Source of the DNA: an uncultured Tenacibaculum sp.
GTDB taxonomy: Bacteria > Bacteroidota > Bacteroidia > Flavobacteriales > Flavobacteriaceae
Direction of reading: 5' to 3'
Length of the DNA: 64,000 nt
Assembly (NCBI GenBank): GCA_947497895.1
Contig: CANMIL010000001.1
Span: 682,001 to 746,000 of the forward strand
The position numbers were made by a program, and so were the translations under genes. The notes under the pieces were generated by a model. The model had not been told where the DNA came from and did not search any database. It saw only the letters and a program-made list of their open reading frames with translations. Positions 18,925 to 28,185 of this stretch are shown one piece after another. Each line of letters opens with the position of its first letter. Position 1 is the stretch's first letter.

Positions 18925-21900
18925 CTAAAAAATATACCTCAATCCAAGTTGCATTTGCCATCTCGATAATAAACTACTATCAGGACTAAATGTTTCGTTT
19001 AAGTTAGAATTGAAGCTATACACTGGTTCTTGAGTATAGTCTCCTCCTGGAAAACTTACACCTACTGGTTGTACATTGTTTGGTTGTTGTACTACCCCCC
19101 AATCAGAATTAATTAAATTTCCAACATTTAAAATATCAACACTTAACTGAATTGTATTTTGTTTTTCTTTAGAAACGTTAAAATTGAAATCTTGTAGTAT
19201 CTTCACATCCCAACGCCCTCTCCAAGGTGCTAAAGCGCCATATCTTTCAACATATTCACCTCTTCTTGAATTCAAATATTCATCTTGTTGAATATAATTT
19301 TCAAAAGCATCTCTTTGAGTAGTATCCGTAAATTGCATCTGACTTAATTCAGAAGAAGTAGGAACATATAGTAAATCATTTACAGAAGATCCATCGTTGT
19401 TGATATCTCCTCCATACGTATAATTAAATCTACCTCCTTGTGCATATTCAAAGAATGTTGAAATCGTAGTTGCATATTTTTCACCACCATAAGTAAACTT
19501 CTTAGAAGCTACACCAATGATTCTGTGTGTATCACCATATCTTGAATAAGTTAAAACATCGTTATTCGCATTTCCTACAACAGGATTAAATGCAAAGGCA
19601 TCTCCCGTAATTTCTGCTTCAATCGAATTTACATCTTTAGCATTTAAATAACTATATGCAACATTTGCATATAAACCATTTTTAAATGATTTTTCTACTT
19701 TAAAAGAAGCATTAAAAATTCTTCCTTTATCTGAGTTTGTAAATACGTAAGCGTTATTTCCTTTGTCTGTATAATACAATCTGTTATCAACCCCTGTTAG
19801 TCTTTCTGTTGGATTGCGTAATCCCCAGTTTTGAACATGAGCACCGTTGATATCCTTTGTATAAGCAAAATCAGCTGTTAATACTAAGCCGTTTTCGAAG
19901 CGATAATCACCTCCAATATTCGATCTCCATACTTGTGGAAATTTAAATTCAGGGTCAACTAACTGAAAGAATCCATCATCAGCACCACTCACTTGGTTTC
20001 CTAACCATACGAAAGGAAGTCTTCCCGTAAACACACCTGTTCCTCCTCGAATCTGTAATTTGTTTTCACCATTCACATTCCAGTTAAATCCTAGTCTTGG
20101 AGAAATTAACCATTGATTCGTTGGCATCTTTGTTGAATTCAAAGTAACCTCTTGATTCGTATTTGGGTTGAAATACACTACCGAATTATCTCTTGAAGCT
20201 CCATTATCCGTATCTATATACTTTTGTACCAATCTTGACGTATCAAAATATAAAGGCTTATCAAAACGTACTCCATAAGTTAATTTAAAGGTGTCATTCA
20301 CTTCCCATTCATCTTGAAGATAAAAAGCTAACTGCCCTACATTTAATTCTGCCAATTTCCAACCACCATCGTTACCTACACCATTTCTGTTAAAAGTATC
20401 AAATGCATTTTGTGTCGCACTTAAATATTGATCAACAACTCCTCCTGGCTGAGCATTTGTTAAAAATGTTGCCACATCAGGATAAGGACTGAATATTCCA
20501 TAGTATGGGAATATTCCAAAGTTGAACGATTCGTAGTTCACTAAGTTAAACGAGTTTTGAAACATAAATTTTTCAAAAGAAAAACCTACAGTAAAGGTAT
20601 GATCTCCTTGGAAAAAATTCATGTTATTCGTTAACTGAAATACACGTTGATCCAGAACATTGTTGATTGAAAAAGGTTCATGTCCAGCAATAATATGGTT
20701 ACTTCCATTTCCATCTTGAATGGTGATTACAGGTGCTGGAGTAGATAATGGGTTTCTAAAATCGTCAAAATAAGTATATCCTATTTGTAATTTATTCGTT
20801 GTACTCTGATTAAAGGTAGAGTTAATCTCCATTAAAAAAGAGTCGATATTGTTATTGATTTCGTATCCAGAATTTTCAAATTGAAGAATGTTTGCACTTG
20901 GTCCTCTTAAACCTAAAGCTGTTGGATGTGCCGGTTTTTCTTTAGAAGCTCTTAAAAAGTTATAAATTAAAGCCATTCTATGCTTTTCATTCATATTCCA
21001 ATCTAACTTAAAAATACCCTTTGTAGAACCCGATCCATAGGTAAAGTCTTTATAAGCTCCAGTGTTATAACCTAAGTTACTTAATGCATTACTAACAGCT
21101 ATTAAATCAGACTCTAAAACAGAAGATTCATTTACAGCTAAGGTACCGTCGTTGTTATTTGGAATCCATCCATTAGTTCCTAAATCTTCTCTTTCATCTT
21201 TTTCAAAATTAGCAAAGAAGAAAAGCTTGTCCTTTACAATTGGTCCACCAATACTAACTCCGTATTGACTTTGAGAAAGTTTTGGTTTCACCACATCTTG
21301 ACCATTAATACTTCCACCTGTTAAGTTTTCATTTCTATAAAAACCATATACCGTTCCTTTGAATTCATTCGTACCACTTTTCGTAACGGCATCAACCGAA
21401 GCTCCAGTGAACCCAGAAAGCGTAACATCATAAGGTGCTGTTGATACAGAGATTTGCTCAATAGCATCAAGAGAAATTGGTTGTGAATCGGTTTGACCAC
21501 CTGGAGTAGCCGCATCTAAACCAAAAGGATTATTGAAAATAGATCCATCTAATGAGAAATTGTTAAACTGATCATTTCTTCCCCCAAACGAACCATTACT
21601 AGCAGTAGGTTCTAACCTTGTAAAATCTGCCGCAGAACGAGAAATTGTTGGTAATGTTTTTAACTGTACCGCACTAACACTCGTTTGAGCTCCAGTTCTA
21701 TCACTATTAAATGTTTTATTTCTAGAGCTAGAGATAACAACTTCTTCTAAAGAAACCCCATCTTCTGATAATTTTCCATCTACAATGGTAGTTTTACCCA
21801 GCGTTAAAAACACATTTTCTACTTCATAGGTTTTAAACCCAACATAACTAAATGTTATTTTGTAAGGTCCACCAACACGTAAATTAGGAATTGTATACCT

Positions 21901-22083
21901 ACCGTTATCTTGAGATATTGCTCCCGCAAGCGTTCCCGTAGGAACATGGAGAACAGCAATATTTGCCCCAAATAAAGCCTCTCCTGCCCCATCTGTAACC
22001 GTACCTTTTATTTTAGAGGTAGTTACCTGAGAAAAGACCGACAGGCAGCTAAGGAGGAAAAAAACGTTTAATAATTTTTTCAT
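18925..22083 (-). CDS. TonB-dependent outer-membrane receptor, Oar-like, with CarboxypepD_reg-like domain
   Basis: 1052 residues. Signal peptide (MKKLLNVFFLLSCLSVFSQ). A carboxypeptidase-regulatory-like domain at about 22-110 (SKIKGTVTDGAGEALFGANI ... YVGFKTYEVENVFL) leads to a plug region near 120-250 (LDAIEQISVSTAPYDVTLSG), then a long 22-strand-type barrel ending in the aromatic LGLRYIF. This layout is that of Oar/adhesion-type receptors and not of classical SusC. The substrate cannot be assigned: no SusD partner is next to it. The gene is monocistronic, with its own promoter box at 22108 and a terminator. Confidence 0.93.
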   Translation of the reverse strand: MKKLLNVFFLLSCLSVFSQVTTSKIKGTVTDGAGEALFGANIAVLHVPTGTLAGAISQDNGRYTIPNLRVGGPYKITFSYVGFKTYEVENVFLTLGKTTIVDGKLSEDGVSLEEVVISSSRNKTFNSDRTGAQTSVSAVQLKTLPTISRSAADFTRLEPTASNGSFGGRNDQFNNFSLDGSIFNNPFGLDAATPGGQTDSQPISLDAIEQISVSTAPYDVTLSGFTGASVDAVTKSGTNEFKGTVYGFYRNENLTGGSINGQDVVKPKLSQSQYGVSIGGPIVKDKLFFFANFEKDEREDLGTNGWIPNNNDGTLAVNESSVLESDLIAVSNALSNLGYNTGAYKDFTYGSGSTKGIFKLDWNMNEKHRMALIYNFLRASKEKPAHPTALGLRGPSANILQFENSGYEINNNIDSFLMEINSTFNQSTTNKLQIGYTYFDDFRNPLSTPAPVITIQDGNGSNHIIAGHEPFSINNVLDQRVFQLTNNMNFFQGDHTFTVGFSFEKFMFQNSFNLVNYESFNFGIFPYYGIFSPYPDVATFLTNAQPGGVVDQYLSATQNAFDTFNRNGVGNDGGWKLAELNVGQLAFYLQDEWEVNDTFKLTYGVRFDKPLYFDTSRLVQKYIDTDNGASRDNSVVYFNPNTNQEVTLNSTKMPTNQWLISPRLGFNWNVNGENKLQIRGGTGVFTGRLPFVWLGNQVSGADDGFFQLVDPEFKFPQVWRSNIGGDYRFENGLVLTADFAYTKDINGAHVQNWGLRNPTERLTGVDNRLYYTDKGNNAYVFTNSDKGRIFNASFKVEKSFKNGLYANVAYSYLNAKDVNSIEAEITGDAFAFNPVVGNANNDVLTYSRYGDTHRIIGVASKKFTYGGEKYATTISTFFEYAQGGRFNYTYGGDINNDGSSVNDLLYVPTSSELSQMQFTDTTQRDAFENYIQQDEYLNSRRGEYVERYGALAPWRGRWDVKILQDFNFNVSKEKQNTIQLSVDILNVGNLINSDWGVVQQPNNVQPVGVSFPGGDYTQEPVYSFNSNLNETFSPDSSLLSRWQMQLGLRYIF

Positions 22084-22107
22084 TGTTAACTTGTTTTAAT
22101 TGATGCC

Positions 22108-22115
22108 CAAAGTTA
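22108..22115 (-). promoter_or_regulatory. Probable -7 promoter box of the TonB receptor gene
   Basis: Minus-strand TAACTTTG, exact TAnnTTTG, 24 bases upstream of the ATG; no clear -33 TTG. Confidence 0.45.
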
Positions 22116-22187
22116 CAAAATACTTTAACTTTATCTTAACCATTTATTCATATTGAAATTTATCAACATGAAACAATAAGCAAAATA

Positions 22188-22225
22188 AAACCCTATATTT
22201 CATTGAATTAAGAAATATAGGGTTT
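22188..22225 (-). terminator. Terminator of the sigma/anti-sigma/barrel operon
   Basis: 14-bp perfect stem AAACCCTATATTTC / GAAATATAGGGTTT with a ten-base loop, followed on the minus strand by TTTTATTTTG. It lies about 90 bases after the stop codon of the barrel gene. Confidence 0.75.
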
Positions 22226-22315
22226 AAAAAACACCTAAATATTAGTGCTTTAGTAGTAGGGTGATTTATCTCATATAATGTGATTATAAAGTTTCTTAGC
22301 TAGAGTGTTTACACT

Positions 22316-23371
22316 TTAATTTAAATCCAAACGTACTCCCATAGAAATATTTCTAGTGGCGGTATTTTTAAATAATGGGTTTAAATCGTATTTCACATAC
22401 AACCCTATCCCTTCATAAGCCAAATAACCACTTAATCCATAGTTTACTGTATTCATATCAAAATCCCCTTTCTGAAGCTCTTCAACTAGAGTTCCTTGAT
22501 CATTTCTAAATTCTAAATACTGTCTTGTTCCTAATTTAAAACCAAAGAATCCTCCTATTCCAAGTCGTATCCCATCATGTGTATTATCTACAACAGTTTC
22601 GTCAGAAAGAACTTTATTCTCAGAAAAATCAAACTCTAAATGCATTGGGAAAATCATTTGAACATGTCTTAATCTACTTTCCGTTAACTGCATGGCGTTT
22701 TCCTCCAAGCGTACTCCATTATCCGTTATCGTGTGGTACTGATTGTTCTTAGGCCTTAAATTATTCCAAAGGAATGAAAGACCATATTTAAAATATGTTT
22801 TAGAAGGTTCTTTTGTAAATCTTGTTTTAAATGTAAAACCTAATTCATAAAAATGCGACTGCCAAAATTTATAATCTGAGCTATTTAAAGAACCAAAATC
22901 ATTACTATCGAGAACATTGTTTACTCCCATTGCAAATACAAATTGCGTAGTAGTTCTTTTGTTGTACTTCTTTTTTTCATCTTTTTTCTCAGTTCTTAAA
23001 ACAAAAAAGTCTTTATCGAAGAAACTAACTCTAACTCCATCTTCACTGTCTTCGCTTGCTATTTTTCCATCCACTTTATCCTGGACTAATTGTTGTAACT
23101 TATATTCTTGAACTCCTGCATTTAATTCAATTTGTCTGGCATGATAATTAGCTGCCTTTTTCTTTAACTCCGTCGCTTTTTCGCTTGTTATTTCATTATT
23201 CTTTAATCTTAAATTAATTTTTTCAATCTTTTGTTTTAAAGAATCTTTTTGCTGTGACGTTATTTCTTCTATCTTTTTTGAGATTTTTTCTACCTCTTTT
23301 TCAAAAGTTCGTTCTTGAGAAAAGACCATAGTGGTACTCAACAACACTAAAGCTAGTATTATTCTTATCAT
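22316..23371 (-). CDS. Outer-membrane beta-barrel protein with periplasmic coiled coil
   Basis: 351 residues. A signal peptide (MIRIILALVLLSTTMVFS) is followed by a strongly charged coiled coil at about 20-95 (KISKKIEEITSQQKDSLKQK), a short linker, then alternating amphipathic strands from about 140 to the C-terminus (YFKYGLSFLWNN, GIRLGIGGFFGFKLG, NISMGVRLDLN). I recognise no named family. It is the third gene of a unit with an ECF sigma factor and its probable anti-sigma factor, so it may be the regulated output or part of the sensing route. Confidence 0.8.
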   Translation of the reverse strand: MIRIILALVLLSTTMVFSQERTFEKEVEKISKKIEEITSQQKDSLKQKIEKINLRLKNNEITSEKATELKKKAANYHARQIELNAGVQEYKLQQLVQDKVDGKIASEDSEDGVRVSFFDKDFFVLRTEKKDEKKKYNKRTTTQFVFAMGVNNVLDSNDFGSLNSSDYKFWQSHFYELGFTFKTRFTKEPSKTYFKYGLSFLWNNLRPKNNQYHTITDNGVRLEENAMQLTESRLRHVQMIFPMHLEFDFSENKVLSDETVVDNTHDGIRLGIGGFFGFKLGTRQYLEFRNDQGTLVEELQKGDFDMNTVNYGLSGYLAYEGIGLYVKYDLNPLFKNTATRNISMGVRLDLN

Positions 23372-23412
23372 TTTAATTGTTTTTTCGTTATACTTAAATA
23401 ATTTGGTAATTG

Positions 23413-24168
23413 CTACTTATTTCTATCAGCGAGCGCTACAGCTATATCAGAAATTTTTAGCTTTATTTTTTGCATGAAGTTTCCTTTGAACTGACTGTCC
23501 AACATTTCATATTCCACTTGTGCAAGAATTGTTTCTGGTGAAACTTTAAGATTTCTTTTTCTTAACTCTATCTTTATGGAGTCTATAACAGACCCTCTTT
23601 CTATTCTATTTGCTACATAATACTTCCTGACCTCTTCTGGTGAATGAGTTACTGCGTACAATAAATCTTCACCTTTTACAGTTATCCTGCTTTTCTCCTC
23701 ATTGGATATTGGGAGCTCTTTTAAAACATTCTCTTTTTTAACTTCTGACGAGGCTATGAACGAATTATTTAGAGAGAGATTCGATTTTTCCTTTAATACC
23801 TTCGGAACGGTTATTTTCTCCTTTCTTTTAAATTGATTTTGTTCAATCACTATTCTATCAAAGCTTATTTCACTTACTTCAACAATATCATTTGAGGGTA
23901 ACGTATGAACTTCTGATACTCCCTTACTTGCTAATACAATAGCTTGAGTCGTTTTATACGATCTAGAAGATTGGACATAACCATATCCAAAACCTAAAAG
24001 AATTATTATGCTGGCCGCATATGAAAAAATAGACTTCCAATTTATTTTCTTTTTTTGATCATTGTCGTCCAATTTAGCTTCTAATCGATCCCAAGCCGAC
24101 ATTGATGGTGTCATTTCTCTTGAATCAAATTTTTCCTTTATGATTTTATCTATACTATCGTTCTTCAT
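23413..24168 (-). CDS. Probable membrane anti-sigma factor
   Basis: 251 residues. The N-terminal cytoplasmic part (PSMSAWDRLEAKLDD) matches the sequence commonly found in Bacteroidota proteins that follow ECF sigma genes. One membrane helix lies at about 48-64 (IFSYAASIIILLGFGYGYVQ), and the rest is a periplasmic domain rich in charged residues. The start overlaps the end of the sigma gene by 14 bases, which implies translational coupling. The anti-sigma role is inferred from position and topology; no ZAS zinc motif is present. Confidence 0.75.
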   Translation of the reverse strand: MKNDSIDKIIKEKFDSREMTPSMSAWDRLEAKLDDNDQKKKINWKSIFSYAASIIILLGFGYGYVQSSRSYKTTQAIVLASKGVSEVHTLPSNDIVEVSEISFDRIVIEQNQFKRKEKITVPKVLKEKSNLSLNNSFIASSEVKKENVLKELPISNEEKSRITVKGEDLLYAVTHSPEEVRKYYVANRIERGSVIDSIKIELRKRNLKVSPETILAQVEYEMLDSQFKGNFMQKIKLKISDIAVALADRNK

Positions 24169-24718
24169 TTTCTAATTTGTTCATTTTTAAATAACTTGCT
24201 TGGAGCCACTTTCTTGCTTTAAAAAGTTGAGATTTTGAAGTGCTTTCACTAATATTGAGCATTTCTGCTATTTCTGAATGCTTATACCCTTCGATTGCGT
24301 AAAGATTAAACACTACTTTATAACCATTAGGTAATTGATCAATTAATTTTTGAATATCTTCAACACTTGTGCTCTCGAGATTATCAACAGTTTCACTGTT
24401 AAAAACATATTCTTCATCTGTATATTCGAATATATTCTTTCTCTTTAAATGAGATAAACAAGTATTTACCATAATTCTACGAATCCACCCCTCAAAACTT
24501 CCTTCATTTTTAAACTTTTTAATATTTGAAAAGACCTTCATAAACCCCGAAAGCATCATTTCTTCTGCGTGATAGTCATCTTTTACATACTGCCTGCAAA
24601 CACCTAGCATCTTAGGAGAGTATAGTTCAAATATCTCCCTTTGAGCTTCTCTATCCTGTTTACAAGCTCTTTTTATGGTTTCAAAGATTTTTACATTATG
24701 TAATGAAATTACCTTCAC
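24155..24718 (-). CDS. ECF RNA polymerase sigma factor
   Basis: 187 residues. Region 2 at about 15-85 includes QREIFELYSPKMLGVCRQYV and FEGWIRRIMVNTCLSHLKRK. Region 4 at about 120-170 includes LPNGYKVVFNLYAIEGYKHS followed by EIAEMLNISESTSKSQLFKA. This is the standard pattern of Bacteroidota ECF factors. It is the first gene of a three-gene unit with the anti-sigma-like and barrel genes. The 257-bp divergent space to the LpxL-like gene holds the promoters of both; no clear operator is seen. Confidence 0.92.
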   Translation of the reverse strand: MKVISLHNVKIFETIKRACKQDREAQREIFELYSPKMLGVCRQYVKDDYHAEEMMLSGFMKVFSNIKKFKNEGSFEGWIRRIMVNTCLSHLKRKNIFEYTDEEYVFNSETVDNLESTSVEDIQKLIDQLPNGYKVVFNLYAIEGYKHSEIAEMLNISESTSKSQLFKARKWLQASYLKMNKLENEER

Positions 24719-24975
24719 TCTCTCGGTTTAAAGTTTGACTTCAATAATATAGACTGTCATGTTTTAAAAATAGTTGCCTAAGTAGAATAAAAAAAATAAT
24801 TTTTCGAATTTTAGTTTGATATAACTCTTTAAAAAAACTTTTAATTACTAGTCAAAAGGAAAATCTTATAAAAATGTTAAAACTTTTAACTTTTGTCCCA
24901 AATACCATTCTTTAGTTATTTTCTTCTTTTCATATAAAACTATAAAGTACGATATTTGCACCATAAAACGCGCTA

Positions 24976-25908
24976 ATGAATTTATTTATATATACCATAA
25001 CTTACCCGTTTATTTGGTTGTTTTCTTCACTACCCATGAGAGTTCTATATTGGGTATCTGATCTCTTATTTATTTTGATTTACTACATTATTGGTTATCG
25101 AAAGGAAGTAGTAAAGAATAATTTAAAAATGGCTTTTCCTGATAAAAGTGGTAAAGAGATTGATCAACTAACAAAAAAGTTTTTCAAACACTTTATGGAC
25201 ATAATGATAGAAAGTGTTAAAACCTTTTCTATTTCCGAAAAAGAAATGCTAAAGCGATATACATACAAGAATCCAGAACTAGTAAATTCATTAGCCAAAG
25301 AAGGAAGGAGTATTGTTTTAGTTGGAGCACATTTGGCAAACTGGGAATGGTCTGTTAGTATGCCCCTTGTATTGGATATTAATGTTTTTGGTACCTACAG
25401 TAAATTAGCTAATCCTCATTTTGATAAAAGGATAAAACAAAATAGAACTCAGTTTGGTGTAATTGCCGTAAAAACATCAGAAACTATAAAAAATATTCAT
25501 CAAAATTATTCGAATAAAAAGCAGGCATTATATATTCTTTTAAGTGATCAATCACCTATGCTTCATAAAGCTCAGTACTGGAGAAACTTTTTCAATACAA
25601 ATGTGCCTGTACATACAGGAGCTCAAACTATTGCAAAGAAATATGATTTTGCCGTAGTTAACTATTCAACAAAGAAAGTAAAAAGAGGTTACTACGAAAC
25701 AGAATTTTCTCTAGTTACAGATAGTCCAAAGGAATTTGAAGGTTACAAGTTAACAGATAAATATTTTGAAATAACTGAAGAGGCTATTAAAAAGCAACCT
25801 GAATGTTATTTATGGACTCATAAAAGATTTAAACACAAAGACAAATACGATGAATGGCTTGAAATAAATAAAAACAAGTTATCAAAAATTAAAAAAGCCA
25901 AGTCTTAG
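24976..25908 (+). CDS. Lysophospholipid/lipid A acyltransferase (LpxL/HtrB family)
   Basis: Inner-membrane-associated acyltransferase that adds secondary acyl chains in lipid A biosynthesis. 310 residues. The first 45 residues are hydrophobic and anchor it (SSLPMRVLYWVSDLLFILIY). The catalytic HX4E motif lies in VGAHLANWEWS near 115, and LSDQSPM near 190 and HTGAQTIAKKYDFAVV near 215 match further acyltransferase motifs. Whether it adds the fifth or sixth acyl chain cannot be told. It is monocistronic, and its stop codon lies inside the loop of its terminator hairpin. Confidence 0.9.
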   Translation: MNLFIYTITYPFIWLFSSLPMRVLYWVSDLLFILIYYIIGYRKEVVKNNLKMAFPDKSGKEIDQLTKKFFKHFMDIMIESVKTFSISEKEMLKRYTYKNPELVNSLAKEGRSIVLVGAHLANWEWSVSMPLVLDINVFGTYSKLANPHFDKRIKQNRTQFGVIAVKTSETIKNIHQNYSNKKQALYILLSDQSPMLHKAQYWRNFFNTNVPVHTGAQTIAKKYDFAVVNYSTKKVKRGYYETEFSLVTDSPKEFEGYKLTDKYFEITEEAIKKQPECYLWTHKRFKHKDKYDEWLEINKNKLSKIKKAKS

Positions 25909-25922
25909 GACTTGGCTTTTTT
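25891..25922. terminator. Terminator overlapping the acyltransferase stop codon
   Basis: AAAAAAGCCAAGTC / GACTTGGCTTTTTT, a perfect 14-bp stem with the loop TTAG. The acyltransferase gene terminates within the loop (TAG), so its last five codons form the stem. It works in both directions and also serves the convergent PorT-like gene. Confidence 0.9.
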
Positions 25923-25941
25923 AATATCTATTTTTTTCTCT

Positions 25942-26550
25942 TTAGAATCTGTATGAAAGACCTACGATAATTTGATTAACTCTTGTATCAAATCTTGTAG
26001 TATCACTTCCGCTTATAAATTTAGACTCTGTATCAGAGAAAGCTCTTTCCCATCTAATATCTAAACCTAGTTTTCCTAATTCAACACCAGCTCCTAACTG
26101 CATTCCAACGGTTAAACCATCAGCTTCTGTTACTACATTACCAAGTGTTTCTAAACTAAAATCTCCATCAATAATATATTGAAAAGAAGGACCTACAAAA
26201 ACATGAGCAACCTTAAAAAACTTCTTTCCTAATAATACAGGAATATCAATTTTTTGAAAATTATAAGTCGCTTTAGCATTTGAAACTCCTTTTGGAGAAT
26301 ATTCACTCTTTAAACTTGTGTACACTAATTCAGGACGTACATATAACCCTATTACAGGAATTTTAATACGCGTCCAAATTCCAGCGTGAAAACCGGTTCT
26401 ACTTTTCGCTCCTTCTAAAATATCTGTTGATACTTCTTGGAAAGAGTCAGAGTTATAGTTAACCCCTCCTTTGATACCAAAGTGTATTTGAGAAAAAGAA
26501 ACTTGAGTAGCTCCAATGAATAATAAAACTAAAAGTGCTAGTTTTTTCAT
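25942..26550 (-). CDS. PorT-like outer-membrane beta-barrel protein
   Basis: 202 residues with a signal peptide (MKKLALLVLLFIGATQVSFS) and then IHFGIKGGVNYNS, the usual opening of the PF13568 outer-membrane beta-barrel family. An eight-strand pattern follows, with YVRPELVYTSLKSEY near 72 and the terminal strand IIVGLSYRF. The function of this large Bacteroidota family is mostly structural or unknown. It follows the transketolase C-terminal subunit gene by 46 bases and may be co-transcribed with it. Confidence 0.85.
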   Translation of the reverse strand: MKKLALLVLLFIGATQVSFSQIHFGIKGGVNYNSDSFQEVSTDILEGAKSRTGFHAGIWTRIKIPVIGLYVRPELVYTSLKSEYSPKGVSNAKATYNFQKIDIPVLLGKKFFKVAHVFVGPSFQYIIDGDFSLETLGNVVTEADGLTVGMQLGAGVELGKLGLDIRWERAFSDTESKFISGSDTTRFDTRVNQIIVGLSYRF

Positions 26551-26596
26551 AATTATTTTATTTTAAGTTTGCTATTTAAACGTTTATTAAGCCGTA

Positions 26597-27547
26597 TTAT
26601 TTTCTTGAAATAACTTTTTCAACAGCCTTAATAACCGCCTTATCGTTTAATTCGTATTTTTCCATTAACTCTGCAGGAGTAGCTGATTCACCGAAACTGT
26701 CATTCACGGCAACAAACTCTTGAGGTATTGGATTGTTTTTAGCTAAACAACGCGCTACGCTCTCTCCTAATCCACCATATACATTGTGTTCTTCAGCAGT
26801 AACTACACATCCTGTTTTTGCAACAGATGCTAAAATAGCTTCTTCATCTAAAGGTTTAATCGTGTGGATATTAATTACTTCTGCAGAAATACCTTTTTCT
26901 TCTAATTGCTCAGCCGCTTGAAGCGCTTCCCAAACTAAGTGCCCAGTAGCAACAATCGTTACATCAGTTCCTTCTGTTAATTGAATTGCTTTACCTACTT
27001 CAAAAGGCTGACCTTCCATGAATACAGGTACTTTCGGACGTCCAAAACGTAAATACACAGGTCCTTCGTGATCTGCAATAGCAATTGTAGCCGCTTTTGT
27101 TTGACTATAATCACATGGATTAATAACGGTCATACCTGGTAACATTTTCATTAACCCGATATCTTCTAAAATTTGGTGAGTTGCTCCATCTTCACCTAAA
27201 GTTAATCCAGCGTGAGAAGCACAAATTTTTACATTTTTATCTGAATAGGCAATCGATTGACGAATTTGATCATATACACGCCCTGTTGAAAAGTTAGCAA
27301 AAGTTCCTGTAAAAGGAATTTTACCACCAATAGTAAGTCCAGCAGCTACTCCCATCATGTTCGCTTCAGCGATACCTACTTGGAAAAATCGCTCTGGGTG
27401 ATTGTCGGCAAAGGCATTCATTTTTAACGATCCTGTTAAGTCTGCACATAATGCAACTACATCAGAATTTGTTTTCCCTAATTCCGTTAACCCATCTCCA
27501 AATCCAGAACGGGTATCTTTCTTTTCTGTAAATGTATATTTTTTCAT
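26597..27547 (-). CDS. Transketolase, C-terminal (pyrimidine-binding) subunit
   Basis: Partner of the subunit at 7761-8606. 316 residues. The pyrimidine-binding domain is at about 5-170, with the catalytic-glutamate segment FFQVGIAEANMMGVAAGLTI near 54-73 and HAGLTLGEDGATHQILEDIG near 112-131. The C-terminal transketolase domain is at about 185-310 (KPLDEEAILASVAKTGCVVT and AEEHNVYGGLGESVARCL). Both halves together equal a full transketolase. It is not next to its partner, so the two must be transcribed separately. Confidence 0.93.
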   Translation of the reverse strand: MKKYTFTEKKDTRSGFGDGLTELGKTNSDVVALCADLTGSLKMNAFADNHPERFFQVGIAEANMMGVAAGLTIGGKIPFTGTFANFSTGRVYDQIRQSIAYSDKNVKICASHAGLTLGEDGATHQILEDIGLMKMLPGMTVINPCDYSQTKAATIAIADHEGPVYLRFGRPKVPVFMEGQPFEVGKAIQLTEGTDVTIVATGHLVWEALQAAEQLEEKGISAEVINIHTIKPLDEEAILASVAKTGCVVTAEEHNVYGGLGESVARCLAKNNPIPQEFVAVNDSFGESATPAELMEKYELNDKAVIKAVEKVISRK

Positions 27548-27571
27548 TTAGTCTGTGTTGTTAATACGCTT

Positions 27572-27579
27572 CAAAAATA
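27572..27579 (-). promoter_or_regulatory. Probable -7 box of the transketolase C-terminal subunit gene
   Basis: Minus-strand TATTTTTG 24 bases before the ATG. No -33 TTG is obvious. Confidence 0.4.
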
Positions 27580-27600
27580 ATCTTTTAAACTATAATGGAG

Positions 27601-28185
27601 TTATAATTTCTCTAATTCTTTGTAAAGTTTATGAACAGGAAAGCCCATAACCGTAAAATAGCTTCCCTCTATTCGATCGATACCTATTTTTCCTATCCAT
27701 TCCTGAATACCATAAGCCCCTGCCTTATCAAAAGGTTTATATTCTTTTATATAATAATCTATTTCCTCTTCTTTAAGTTGCTTAAAAAACACCTTAACAG
27801 TATCGTTTATAATGGTTTTCTTCCCTGACCCTGTGCTAATACACACTGAAGTAATTACTTCATGATGAGTGTTCGATAAACTACTTAACATTTTAAAAGC
27901 TTCATCGTAATTTTTAGGTTTTCCCAAAGCTCCATTATTCAGCCAAACAATAGTATCCGAAGTAATTAAAATTTCGTTGAAGTTTAGCTCATTTAAATAA
28001 GGTTTTGATTTTAACTCTGCTAAATAGTCGGTTATTTCCGAAGCCTTTAAAGTATCAGGATATACCTCTTCAATACTTTTAAGTTTCACAGTAAAATCTA
28101 TATCTAAATCTTTTAGTAACGACTGTCTTCTAGGCGATCCAGAAGCCAATATAATTTTATAATCTTGTAATTTTTTAGCCAACAT
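27601..28185 (-). CDS. maf: Maf-type nucleoside triphosphate pyrophosphatase
   Basis: House-cleaning enzyme that hydrolyses non-canonical or modified nucleotides (dTTP/UTP/m7GTP-type). 194 residues, normal length. It has the N-terminal signature ILASGSPRRQSLL at about 12-24, EVYP near 40, LITSDTIVW near 72-80, LGKPKNYDEAFKML near 86-99 and the C-terminal GIQEWIGKIGIDRIEGSYF. The start overlaps the stop of the upstream UbiA-like gene by 11 bases, so it belongs to the smpB-ubiA-maf unit. Confidence 0.93.
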   Translation of the reverse strand: MLAKKLQDYKIILASGSPRRQSLLKDLDIDFTVKLKSIEEVYPDTLKASEITDYLAELKSKPYLNELNFNEILITSDTIVWLNNGALGKPKNYDEAFKMLSSLSNTHHEVITSVCISTGSGKKTIINDTVKVFFKQLKEEEIDYYIKEYKPFDKAGAYGIQEWIGKIGIDRIEGSYFTVMGFPVHKLYKELEKL

